Of a stretch of DNA of 12,981 bases, positions 1-7,318 are shown piece by piece. Under the pieces are notes generated by a model, which had not been told where the DNA came from, ran no database searches, and was given only the letters and a program-made list of their open reading frames with translations. Numbering within the stretch: position 1 is the first letter of the stretch; every line of letters begins with the position of its first letter. The position numbers and the translations under genes were made by a program. The stretch comes from Planctomycetota bacterium (lineage in GTDB: Bacteria; Planctomycetota; PUPC01; JABMSA01; JAUWKK01): contig JAUWKK010000037.1 in NCBI GenBank assembly GCA_030614245.1, positions 1-12,981 on the forward strand, given 5' to 3'.

Positions 1-1
1 C

Positions 2-2185
2 GAGGCACAGGCCGTGTATGCCGCCGCGCTCGGCGTGAGCGGCGAATACCGGCAGTGCATCATAGCCCTCGAACACCTCGCCTTCGGCTCTCCGTCCCCG
101 CAAGAGACACCTGAATACCGCCCGCCGTACCCCGCTTCCGCCGCCAGGCTGCCACTCGACGTCTCTCAGGATCGGCACGGGCTCTTTGCCCGGAAGCCCG
201 ATGTCCTGCTCGCCGACGCACGACGCATCGGGAGGCTTATCGATGTCTACGAAGGGAGACTCGACAGGGCGAGGAAGTTACTACGCGGGGAGGATACCAA
301 CAAAAAGCAGCCCGATCAGCTTGCCGCTATAGAGGCTGCATTGCGCGAGGCGCTCATCTGCCAGATTACTCTCGCATGGGCATACCTGCGCGCGGGCGAA
401 CCCGACACCGCCAGGGCTCTCGTCGATGAGATGTCCGACTGCGTATTCCCGGAATTCAGGCAGGTCACACAGGCGCACGTGCTCGGCGTGCTCCTCAGGG
501 CGAAGCTCCTGCAGATGAACGGCCGGCACGAAGATGCTCTCAAGATACTCGAACAATGCCGCGACGGAGTCCTGAAGGTGCCCGCGCCGAGCCGGCCGAA
601 CGCACCGGACTTCAGGCGGACCGATCCCAGGGCACACGAATATGCCGTCATCCGCGGGGCCATCGCCGACATCTTCGACCTGCTCGGCAGACCCGACAAG
701 GCGATCGCACAACTGGAAGAGGCCCTGGAATACGCCCCGAACGACTTCCAGATACTCTTGCCACTGGCCAACGCCTACTTACTCCTCGCCGTCAAACCAG
801 CGAAGGAAAAACAGTCCTTCGCCATCGACCTGCTGGACAACCTGAAGAGAGACCTGCTCGATGTGCAGTTCGACACGCGCGACGAGATACTGAAGAACGT
901 CGACCGTGTCAGGGCGGTCCTGCGTTCGCCAAAGCCGGGCAGCGGTCAAGTCCACAGCCGGATGATCCCCCTCGAAAAAGCCACACAGTCCCTGGAAAGA
1001 AGCGGCAGCCTCGACGATTTACGCAAGGCCCGCTTCGCACCGCAACTCAACACGGTCAGGCTGCTCGTTGCTTCCAGGGAATATGCCATCGACCACGCAA
1101 CAAAGACAGCCGACCGACTGCTGGAAAGGCACATCGACAGCCCAAGCCGCAGAATGATACTTGCCATGGCAAAGCTCGAACGCTACCGCGACGACATCCG
1201 GGCGGCAGACGAACTGGCTCGACGCGCGCATTCGATAGGACGCATGGTCCGACCGTACCATGCTGCCGCGGAAGACGCCGATCGGCAGGAGTGGGAGTCA
1301 CGGGGAATCAAGAAACGTGCCAAGTTGGAAGGCAGAAGTATTACGACGGAGCTTAACAATGAGATGCAAAAGCTCGCGCTCGCGGCTAAGGCAAAGGAAG
1401 AACGGGCTATGGCCGAGGCTATAGCCAAGTTGCGACGGCTCTATCCCAAACAGGCGGAAGCCGCCGGAAAGCTGCTCGCAGGGGATGAGCTTGAACAGGC
1501 GGGCCGGGTATTCACAGCCATCCAGCATGATCTGCGCAGCGACAGCACCAGGTTAAGGAATCAAGCCCTGAATACTCGCAGACATGCACACGTGGAACTC
1601 ATGCGACTCGTGATGGAATGGCCCGACTTCCAGCCGGCTTACTATGTTGCAGTCGATCTGCTGGCCGCCGGCAACGCCGCCGAGGCGGCTGGGATTCTCG
1701 ACGGGGCAACGGCATCGGGGGAGCGCTCCCAACACTTGCGCAACTGGGTGGGCCTTGCCGTCGCCTTGATCGTGGACGGACGGGGCGACGAGGCCCTGCT
1801 GGCGATTAGCCGCGCCCGAGGGATCGCCGCTCTGGACCGCAATGAACTGCTCCACGAGCTGCATCTGCTCGCCCTCATCGGCGCGAGCAGGCCCGAGCGG
1901 GCCAAGGCGCTGTGCAGCACGGAAGGCCGCCTGCCTGCCGGCATCCGCACAGCCTATCTCGAACTTGCCCGGCAGCCCCGGCACGCAGCCGCAGCGGCGG
2001 CGCTCGGCATCGGCAGGGGGATGCTCTGCATGCTTTATGGCGAACACGAAGCAGCACGGGACGAGTTCGACGCAGCTAGAGATGTCCTCGTCACGTCGCC
2101 GCTGCCTGAACTCTGGAACGCGCGCTCGATGCTGCACGCGGGTGACGTGGAGCGGGCCGTCGCGGCCGCCCGCGCGCTCTGCTAA
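2..2185 (+). CDS. Large TPR-repeat protein, 5' end outside the window, closed by an in-frame TAA
   Basis: The frame is open to the left edge, and the GTG at position 14 is only an internal codon, so the N-terminus lies upstream. The roughly 727 visible codons are mostly helical-repeat sequence. Recognisable TPR-like units include the stretches around LAWAYLRAGEPDTARAL, IADIFDLLGRPDKAIAQLEEAL and LYGEHEAARDEFDAARDVL. A charged, probably coiled stretch lies in the middle (MQKLALAAKAKEERAMAEA). TPR arrays are protein-interaction scaffolds, and no catalytic domain or membrane segment is visible. Planctomycetes have many such long TPR proteins, some tied to exopolysaccharide or secretion systems, but nothing here fixes the role. 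The frame stops at TAA 2183-2185 inside a TPR unit, and the same repeat pattern continues in the same frame to 2743. The original protein therefore probably ended at 2743. The TPR assignment is secure and the function unknown. Confidence 0.85.
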   Translation, partial: EAQAVYAAALGVSGEYRQCIIALEHLAFGSPSPQETPEYRPPYPASAARLPLDVSQDRHGLFARKPDVLLADARRIGRLIDVYEGRLDRARKLLRGEDTNKKQPDQLAAIEAALREALICQITLAWAYLRAGEPDTARALVDEMSDCVFPEFRQVTQAHVLGVLLRAKLLQMNGRHEDALKILEQCRDGVLKVPAPSRPNAPDFRRTDPRAHEYAVIRGAIADIFDLLGRPDKAIAQLEEALEYAPNDFQILLPLANAYLLLAVKPAKEKQSFAIDLLDNLKRDLLDVQFDTRDEILKNVDRVRAVLRSPKPGSGQVHSRMIPLEKATQSLERSGSLDDLRKARFAPQLNTVRLLVASREYAIDHATKTADRLLERHIDSPSRRMILAMAKLERYRDDIRAADELARRAHSIGRMVRPYHAAAEDADRQEWESRGIKKRAKLEGRSITTELNNEMQKLALAAKAKEERAMAEAIAKLRRLYPKQAEAAGKLLAGDELEQAGRVFTAIQHDLRSDSTRLRNQALNTRRHAHVELMRLVMEWPDFQPAYYVAVDLLAAGNAAEAAGILDGATASGERSQHLRNWVGLAVALIVDGRGDEALLAISRARGIAALDRNELLHELHLLALIGASRPERAKALCSTEGRLPAGIRTAYLELARQPRHAAAAAALGIGRGMLCMLYGEHEAARDEFDAARDVLVTSPLPELWNARSMLHAGDVERAVAAARALC
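2183..2185 (+). other. In-frame TAA stop inside a TPR repeat
   Basis: Counting the stop as one residue, the distance from the D of GDVERAV to the D of KDPKAAV is exactly 34 residues. The repeat before it (GEHEAAR to GDVERAV) and the repeat after it (DPKAAV to KTGQAR) are also 34. The stop falls at about TPR position 29, a tolerant position after helix B. A single base change from CAA, GAA or AAA would produce it. No frameshift is needed to join the two parts. Confidence 0.85.
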
Positions 2186-2233
2186 AAAGAGAAACAACTC
2201 GCCGCCGCCTGGATTGCTCTGGGCGACGCGCAA

Positions 2234-2743
2234 ATGGCGGCGAAGGACCCGAAAGCCGCCGTGGAAGCGTACCAGAAAGCTGCTGAGATCGAGGCGAACT
2301 GGGCCCCCTGCCACGCGAAGCTGGCGGGCGCGCTACTCGATGTCGGCAAGACCGGCCAGGCCAGGCGCGAATACAAAATCGCTGTCGACGACTGCGGCTC
2401 GAGCGACCCGCGAACCCTCGCGGAACTGGCCCTGCTGCTCGCACGCGAGAATAAGGCGGATCGCTCCGCCGAACTGGCCGAAAAGGCGTCAGCCGCCGAG
2501 CCCACGAATCCGCGCGTTATACTCGCTCGCGGGGCAAGTCTTTTCGCGCAGGGCCACCTCGAAAACTCGTTAGAACAGTTGGAAGCCGCCGCCGCGGGCG
2601 ACATCAACAGTGCCGAAGCACGATGGTTCCTCGGCCGATGCCTGCGAAAGCTCGGAAAACCCGCAAGGGCGCAGAGGGCGTTCAAGGCCGCTAACCAGCT
2701 CGACCCGAACGGCCCATTCGGACGCGAGCCGACGTCACCGTAA
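2234..2743 (+). CDS. C-terminal TPR segment, same frame as the preceding gene after its stop
   Basis: This is the continuation of the TPR protein; the frame is open from 2186 to the TAA at 2741-2743. If translated separately, the first ATG is at 2234 and gives 169 residues. It has no clear Shine-Dalgarno sequence and would cut the first repeat (consensus W4-L7-G8 in AWIALGDAQ) in half, which argues against an evolved independent start. Three to four TPR units follow (DPKAAVEAYQKA, GKTGQARREYKIAV, GHLENSLEQLEAAA, GKPARAQRAFKAA). The segment is best read as the tail of a gene split by a nonsense codon, by a sequencing error, or by a recoded stop. The EboD-like gene starts 56 bases downstream on the same strand and may be co-transcribed. 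Confidence 0.7.
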   Translation: MAAKDPKAAVEAYQKAAEIEANWAPCHAKLAGALLDVGKTGQARREYKIAVDDCGSSDPRTLAELALLLARENKADRSAELAEKASAAEPTNPRVILARGASLFAQGHLENSLEQLEAAAAGDINSAEARWFLGRCLRKLGKPARAQRAFKAANQLDPNGPFGREPTSP

Positions 2744-2799
2744 GGGGACGACCTCCCGCCTGGCCGCTGAACACGAGAGGGCAGGACGGTAATCCACGC

Positions 2800-4017
2800 A
2801 TGACCGAATCGGACAACGAACGCAAGACCGGTAAATTCCCGGTCGAAACATATCATCAAAGCATCAGCGTGCCGTTCGAGTTCCCGGTTCATTTCACACG
2901 CAACCTGTTCGATCGGGGCAATAGCCTTTTTGCTTCGGTAGTTGACCGCCTGGACGAGAGACGCCGCCACCGAGCGGCGTTCTACGTCGATTCCGGCGTC
3001 GCCGAGAGCCACCCGCAGCTCATACGGCAGATCAAGGAGTATTTCCACGCCCGGCCGAATATGATGGAGCTCGCGGGGTCGCCCGAGCTCGTACACGGCG
3101 GCGAGAGTGCGAAGGCCGGCTGGGAGGCCGTGCGCGACGTCATGTGGGCCATCGGCAATCTGCATCTCGACCGCCAGAGCTTCGTAGTGGCCGTCGGCGG
3201 CGGCAGCGTGCTCGACATGGTCGGATTCGCCACGTCTATCGTTCATCGGGGGCTCAGGCTGATACGGATTCCCAGCACGACCCTCGCCCAGAACGACGCA
3301 GGCGTCGGCGTCAAGAACGCAATGAACGAGCACGGGATGAAGAACTTCGTCGGAACGTTCGCGCCGCCGTTCGCCGTGATCAACGACTTCGCATTACTGC
3401 ACACGCTTGCCCAGAAAGACTGGATAGGTGGCGTTGCAGAAGCCTTCAAGGTTGCCGTCATCAAGGACGCCTCGTTTTTCGAGTTTCTCTGCGAGAACGG
3501 CGCCGCTCTTCGCGCGCGCGATCAGGAAGCGATGGAGGAGACGGTGCGCCGCTGCGCCATTTTGCATCTCGATCACCCCCGCACCAGCGGCGATCCCTTC
3601 GAGTTCGGCTCGGCAAGGCCGCTGGATTTCGGCCACTGGGCCGCGCACAAGCTCGAGACGATGTCGGGCTACAGTCTCGGTCACGGGCAGGCCGTGTCGA
3701 TCGGCATCGCCGTCGATTCGCATTACGCAATGGCACGGGGGCTGATTGCGTCGGATGAGTATGAGCGGATAGTGGCGGGGCTGGCGGCCTGTGGCCTGCC
3801 GCTGTGGAGCGAACTGCTCGAGGAACGCTCGCCCGACGGCATCCTGCTCGTGCTCGACGGCTTGAGGCAATTCCGCGAGCACCTCGGCGGTACGCTCACC
3901 ATAACACTGCCGGACGGCATCGGCGGCAAGTGCGAGGTCCACAAGATGAACGTGGACATGATCGAAGATGCGGTGGCCGACCTGAAGAAGCGCGTTCCAG
4001 TGAACAGTGAACAGTGA
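2800..4017 (+). CDS. eboD: 3-dehydroquinate-synthase-family protein, EboD type
   Basis: The 405-residue protein belongs to the NAD- and metal-dependent sugar-phosphate cyclase superfamily (AroB, EEVS, EboD). Visible motifs are the NAD-binding GGGSVLDMVGF (133-143), R150 with RIPSTTLAQ, the lysine in GVKNAMN (K172), and the metal ligands expected for AroB: E214 (GVAEAFK), H279 (LDFGHW) and H295 (LGHGQAV). R273 is also kept. The stretch GDPFEFGSARPLDFGHW and the opening HQSISVPFEFPVHFTRNLF are, as I recall, typical of EboD from the ebo (eboABCDEF) cluster rather than true AroB. EboD's reaction is not established; the cluster has been linked to export of scytonemin precursors in cyanobacteria. 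No other ebo gene lies nearby. The ATG at 2800 is preceded by AGGACGG at a rather long distance. The last codons and the TGA stop lie inside a CAGTNNN repeat, so the C-terminal VNSEQ is repeat-encoded. Family call firm; EboD subtype likely. Confidence 0.8.
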   Translation: MTESDNERKTGKFPVETYHQSISVPFEFPVHFTRNLFDRGNSLFASVVDRLDERRRHRAAFYVDSGVAESHPQLIRQIKEYFHARPNMMELAGSPELVHGGESAKAGWEAVRDVMWAIGNLHLDRQSFVVAVGGGSVLDMVGFATSIVHRGLRLIRIPSTTLAQNDAGVGVKNAMNEHGMKNFVGTFAPPFAVINDFALLHTLAQKDWIGGVAEAFKVAVIKDASFFEFLCENGAALRARDQEAMEETVRRCAILHLDHPRTSGDPFEFGSARPLDFGHWAAHKLETMSGYSLGHGQAVSIGIAVDSHYAMARGLIASDEYERIVAGLAACGLPLWSELLEERSPDGILLVLDGLRQFREHLGGTLTITLPDGIGGKCEVHKMNVDMIEDAVADLKKRVPVNSEQ

Positions 4018-4032
4018 TCAGTGTTCAGTCAA
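3998..4032 (+). repeat. CAGTNNN heptamer array (5 units) at the 3' end of the eboD-like gene
   Basis: Five consecutive heptamers read CAGTGAA, CAGTGAA, CAGTGAT, CAGTGTT and CAGTCAA. The array covers the last residues and the TGA stop (4015-4017) of the preceding gene. The same family recurs, partly in the opposite sense, at 7319-7390. Confidence 0.85.
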
Positions 4033-4078
4033 GGTCGTCTTGCTGACGTGTCACCCCCAGCCCCGCACGCCCTTCATA

Positions 4079-4091
4079 GCCCCGCAGGGGC
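4079..4091 (+). repeat. GCCCC-GCA-GGGGC hairpin
   Basis: A 5-bp stem with a 3-base loop, the same hairpin type (HP2) found in the modules of elements A and B. It lies about 60 bases after the eboD-like stop and could act as a weak transcription barrier. No T-tract follows, so I do not call it a terminator. Confidence 0.5.
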
Positions 4092-4120
4092 GGCATCTTT
4101 CCGTGGGGCAGGCAGGGCGG

Positions 4121-4325
4121 TGGGCTATTTTATTTCGCCCCTTACGGGGCTTGTGCAATTTGTCGCTCTGAACCCCACGGCGATGCCGTGGGCTGTTCTA
4201 TTTCGCCCCTTACGGGGCTGGAATCCGCCGGCCGTATTCTTAACACGCCAAACACATGAGCCATCTCGGCATCCAGACCTCTCTTATCTGTGTCTATCCC
4301 TGCCGAAGGCAGGCGGGTGCCTGCC
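4121..4325 (+). repeat. Composite repeat element, copy A
   Basis: The element holds two tandem modules with a 68-base period. HP2 hairpins (GCCCC TTAC GGGGC) lie at 4137-4150 and 4205-4218. Between them, at 4174-4192, is the hairpin CCCACGGC GAT GCCGTGGG (HP1). A conserved linker follows, with CCATCTCGGCATCCA at 4261-4275, TCTTATCTGTGT at 4282-4293 and a GCAGGCGGGTGCCTGCC end at 4309-4325. All these blocks recur in the same order on the - strand at 10968-11210. An open frame of 153 codons runs across the gap from 4021 but is repeat-derived and probably not a gene. More GC-rich palindromic sequence of the CCGCCC/GGGCGG type continues to about 4378. The rest of 4018-4447 shows no gene. Confidence 0.8.
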
Positions 4326-4447
4326 CGCCCCCGCCATAGGCGGGCGGGTATGGCGGGGTTCCATCCCCGCCTCAAGCGGAATACTCTCAGGGCCTGCGGG
4401 GGAGATACTTTTTGTAACTGCGCTCATCACAAGCGGCACCGAACAAC

Positions 4448-4474
4448 GCAACCGGCTCCGGTGCATCTTTTTTT
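4448..4474 (+). terminator. Possible Rho-independent terminator upstream of the EF-G-like gene
   Basis: A short stem (GC-bulge-ACCG, loop GCTC, CGGTGC) is followed by a seven-to-eight-base T-tract ending at 4474. The stem is short and bulged, so the call is tentative. It would end transcription coming from the TPR/EboD side just before the next promoter. Confidence 0.4.
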
Positions 4475-4475
4475 C

Positions 4476-4503
4476 TTGCTAATACGCTCTGCATGCATAT
4501 AAT
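4476..4503 (+). promoter_or_regulatory. Sigma-70-type promoter of the EF-G-like gene
   Basis: A perfect -10 TATAAT lies at 4498-4503. A -35-like TTGCTA lies at 4476-4481 (four of six consensus bases), with a 16-base spacer. Transcription would start near 4510 and give a 5' leader of about 54 bases. It sits in AT-richer DNA right after the GC-rich repeat region, in the correct direction for the gene at 4564. Confidence 0.6.
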
Positions 4504-4563
4504 TTGCGTTTTGCACCTGTCCCCTGCTACAAGGTGACTGTACAACAGCCCACGGAGACGGAC

Positions 4564-6612
4564 ATGGCCAAGCTGCAACCCGCTGATTTTCGCAATATCG
4601 CTCTTGCCGGGCATGCCTCGACAGGCAAGACGTCGCTTGCCGAGTGCCTGCTTTTTGCGGCGAAGGCTACGACTCGCCTGGGTAAGGTGGACGACGGGAC
4701 GTCGATCCTCGATTTCGAGGAACAGGAGAAGGAGCGCAAGAACTCGATCGACTCGGCCATCGCAAATTGCACCTGGCAGGGCAAGACCATTCAGATCATC
4801 GACACCCCCGGTTACCTCGATTTCGTCGGCGATATGCGCGGCGCACTGCACGCTGTCGAGACGGTTGTGCTGCTCGTGTCGGCACCGGCCGGTCTGGAAC
4901 TTAACACCCGCCGCGCGTGGGATGCCGCCGAAGAAGTCGGGGTGGCGCGAGCGATAGTCATCAACAAGGTCGCCTCCGAAAACGCCAAGTTCTTCGACAC
5001 ACTCGATGCTATTCAGGAGAGTCTCGGGCGCCGTTGCGTGCCGATGACGATCCCCGACGCCGAAGGCCCGGCCTGCTCGAAGATCATCAGCACGCTCAAG
5101 CTGCCGGCCGACCTCTCGGGCGACGTGGCCGACAGGGCGAGCACCATCCACGAAATACTAATGGAATCAATCGTCGAGGCCGACGAGGCCCTCATGGAGC
5201 GCTATCTCGAAGGTGAAACCATCAGCGATGAAGAGCTGAGCTCCGTCGTCTCGAAGGCCATCGTGGAAGGCACGCTCGTGCCGGTCTTCGCCACCTCGGC
5301 GTCGAAGGAGCTGGGCATCACGGAACTGCTCGATACGATCGCGATGTTCTTCCCCTCGCCGGTGGATGCCGGCCCGGTGACGGGGACGAAGCCCCACTCG
5401 GAAGAGGAGTTCCAGCTCGATCCGTCGGAGGATGCCCCGTTCAGCGCGCAGGTCTTCAAGGTCATGAGCGACCCGTTCGTCGGGAAGGTGACGTTCTTCC
5501 GCGCAAGGACGGGTTCGTCTGCTGCCGTCACGCCGTTGTATCTGCCGCGCACGGGCAAGTCGGAGCGTACCGGCGGATTCTTCTCGCTCATGGGCAAGGA
5601 ACAGCAGCCCGTTGAGAGCGTAGTGGCCGGCCAGATATTCTGCACGGCCAAGGGCGATGCGTTCCGGATCGGCGATACGGTCTGTGACGAGAAGAGCCCG
5701 ATCGTCTACCCCGAGATAAGTTTTCCGACGCCGATGGTCTCGCTCGCGGTCCGGCCGGAATCGCGCGGCGATGAATCCCGCCTCAGCGGCAGCCTGGCAA
5801 AACTGAGCGAGGAGGACCCGACGTTCCGCGTCGAGCGCAACATGCAAACCAAAGAGATGATCATCACCGGCACGAGCACGCTGCACCTCGAGATAATGCT
5901 GGCGCGCCTTAAGGATCGCTTCAATGTCAATGTCGTCACGCACGAGCCGAAGATCGCATATCTCGAGACGATAGTCGGCACGGCGCAGGCGAAGTATCGC
6001 CACAAGAAACAGACCGGCGGCCGCGGCCAGTTCGCCGAAGTCTATCTGCGGCTCGAGCCGAACGAACGCGGTGCGGGCTTCGAGTTCCGCGACGAGGTCG
6101 TCGGCGGCTCGGTGCCGCGCCAGTTCATCCCGGCCGTCGAGAAGGGCCTCCGCGAGACTATGGCCGAAGGCGTGATCGCGGAGAGCCAGGTCGTCGACAT
6201 CAAGGTCGCTCTCTTCGACGGCTCTTTCCATGCCGTCGATTCATCTGAAGCCGCATTCAGGACTGCCGCCCGCAACGCCTTCCGCGAGGGCTTCAAGAAC
6301 GCCAAGCCTGTGCTGCTCGAACCGATGGTCAATGTCGAGGTGACCGCGCCCAGCCAGTTCATGGGCGACGTAACCAGCGACATCAACGGCCGCCGCGGCC
6401 GGGTGCATGATGTCGAAAGCATCGGCGACATGCAGGTCATCAAGGCCATCTGCCCGTTGGCCGAACTCCAGCGATACTCCACCGAGCTGCGTTCGATGAC
6501 AGGCGGACAAGGCAGCTTCGCGATGGAGTTCTCGCACTACGACGTCGTCCCGAGCATGAAGCAGCAGCAGATCGTCGATGCCGTCCAGAAGGCGAAGGAA
6601 GAGAGCAAGTAG
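4564..6612 (+). CDS. Elongation factor G-like GTPase (EF-G paralogue)
   Basis: The 682-residue protein has the full EF-G layout: GTPase domain (about 1-275), domain II (292-388), domain III (388-465), domain IV (about 466-585, with YRHKKQTGGRGQFAEVYLRL) and domain V (586-670, with GDVTSDINGRRGRVHDVE). I chose ATG 4564 over TTG 4504 because GGAG at 4554-4557 is six bases upstream and the TTG coincides with the promoter. G1 is GHASTGKT (16-23). Switch I carries KERKNSIDSA in place of the classic RGITI, and G3 is DTPGY (80-84) where housekeeping EF-G has DTPGH, so the catalytic histidine is tyrosine, as in other EF-G2/EF-G-like paralogues. Unusually, G4 reads NKVA (134-137) instead of NKxD. It acts in the cytoplasm, probably on ribosomes. 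It is transcribed alone, between its promoter and the terminator at 6655-6697. Confidence 0.9.
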   Translation: MAKLQPADFRNIALAGHASTGKTSLAECLLFAAKATTRLGKVDDGTSILDFEEQEKERKNSIDSAIANCTWQGKTIQIIDTPGYLDFVGDMRGALHAVETVVLLVSAPAGLELNTRRAWDAAEEVGVARAIVINKVASENAKFFDTLDAIQESLGRRCVPMTIPDAEGPACSKIISTLKLPADLSGDVADRASTIHEILMESIVEADEALMERYLEGETISDEELSSVVSKAIVEGTLVPVFATSASKELGITELLDTIAMFFPSPVDAGPVTGTKPHSEEEFQLDPSEDAPFSAQVFKVMSDPFVGKVTFFRARTGSSAAVTPLYLPRTGKSERTGGFFSLMGKEQQPVESVVAGQIFCTAKGDAFRIGDTVCDEKSPIVYPEISFPTPMVSLAVRPESRGDESRLSGSLAKLSEEDPTFRVERNMQTKEMIITGTSTLHLEIMLARLKDRFNVNVVTHEPKIAYLETIVGTAQAKYRHKKQTGGRGQFAEVYLRLEPNERGAGFEFRDEVVGGSVPRQFIPAVEKGLRETMAEGVIAESQVVDIKVALFDGSFHAVDSSEAAFRTAARNAFREGFKNAKPVLLEPMVNVEVTAPSQFMGDVTSDINGRRGRVHDVESIGDMQVIKAICPLAELQRYSTELRSMTGGQGSFAMEFSHYDVVPSMKQQQIVDAVQKAKEESK

Positions 6613-6654
6613 TTCCGGACGGGCCGATACTGACAAACCAAAAGCGCTCGATCG

Positions 6655-6697
6655 CACCGCAGGAAGGAGCCTTAAGGCCGCCTGCGGTGTTTTTTTT
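6655..6697 (+). terminator. Rho-independent terminator after the EF-G-like gene
   Basis: CACCGCAGG (6655-6663) pairs perfectly with CCTGCGGTG (6681-6689), giving a 9-bp GC-rich stem. The 17-base loop can fold further (AAGG/CCTT). Eight T residues follow at 6690-6697. It starts 42 bases after the TAG stop. Confidence 0.9.
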
Positions 6698-6792
6698 CGC
6701 CGGTGGGCAACCCGGCAGAATCCCATAGAATACAAGCACCGAACCTGTTATCCTGTGGTGCGGTGCATGGGATTACCCGGAGTTAGGCTTCA

Positions 6793-7287
6793 ATGATCGA
6801 ATGGGTCAAGCAACTCGATCCGAGCATCGCCCTTGCGATCATCACGTTCATTCCGGCTCTCGAACTGCGCGCATCGATCCCTTACGGCATCGTGCGCGGC
6901 TACGGCTGGCCCTACGTCGTCGCGGTCTGCATCGTGACGCACATCATCCTGGGCATGCTCGTCTTCCTGTTTCTCGCCAAGTTCCTGCACCTGTTCCTGC
7001 GCTGGAGGTGGTTTGCCCGGGTGTATGACTATTACGTCACCCGCACGCAGCGGAAGATACAGAAGCCCGTCGAGAGGTGGGGGGAGCTGGGGATAGCGAT
7101 GTTCATCGGCGTGCCGCTGCCGGGCTCGGGCGTCTACACCGGGGCGCTCGCGGCATACATCCTGGGTCTCTCCTGGCGCAAGTTCGTAGTCGCCAATATC
7201 ATCGGCGTGCTGATAGCGGGGACGGCCGTAACCGTCATCTGCCTCTTCTTCAGGGAGAGCGCCGGCTGGCTGATCAAGATGATCTGA
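6793..7287 (+). CDS. Small multi-drug export family membrane protein (COG2426-like)
   Basis: A 164-residue, very hydrophobic protein with about four membrane segments: near 11-30, 41-69, 99-125 and 130-153. The family signature is visible: P21-ALELRASIPYGI (with ELR at 24-26) near the N-terminus and GVPLPGSGVYTGALAAYILG (106-125) in the middle. The basic stretch RWRWFARVYDYYVTRTQRK between segments is probably cytoplasmic. The family name comes from early reports of small multidrug exporters; the transported substrate is not known here and the name should not be taken as proof of drug export. The length is typical. GGAG lies about ten bases before the ATG. The only promoter hint is TAGAAT at 6726-6731, with no good -35 sequence. 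The gene stands alone after the EF-G terminator and converges with the glycosidase-like gene. Confidence 0.85.
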   Translation: MIEWVKQLDPSIALAIITFIPALELRASIPYGIVRGYGWPYVVAVCIVTHIILGMLVFLFLAKFLHLFLRWRWFARVYDYYVTRTQRKIQKPVERWGELGIAMFIGVPLPGSGVYTGALAAYILGLSWRKFVVANIIGVLIAGTAVTVICLFFRESAGWLIKMI

Positions 7288-7318
7288 TTCGGCGGCGGCT
7301 GCGGACTGAGCCCGGTCT

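Noticed and set aside
2182..3333. Long minus-strand open frame (383 codons) opposite the TPR and EboD-like genes
   Set aside because: It overlaps two clear + strand genes and has low-complexity Ser/Ala/Arg-rich sequence with no domain. It is a typical antisense shadow in GC-rich DNA.
4121..4325. CRISPR-like array
   Set aside because: Repeats are palindromic, only two modules per locus, and intermodule sequence is conserved rather than unique. No cas genes are present.
4021..4482. 153-codon + strand open frame between the eboD-like and EF-G-like genes
   Set aside because: It is made of repeat sequence (hairpins, GC-rich palindromes), runs into the terminator-like T-tract, and its composition (many Pro, Arg, Trp from palindromes) is not protein-like. 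Copy B gives the same phrase only in part (PTAxPWAxLxRP) and in a frame that shifts between modules.
4504..4563. TTG start at 4504 for the EF-G-like gene
   Set aside because: It overlaps the -10 region and the likely transcription start, has no Shine-Dalgarno sequence, and adds 20 residues not seen in the family. ATG 4564 has GGAG six bases upstream.
5167..6231. Long minus-strand open frame (354 codons) opposite the EF-G-like gene
   Set aside because: It is fully inside a well-conserved + strand gene and is rich in Arg/Glu/Asp/Leu, as expected for the antisense of biased codons.
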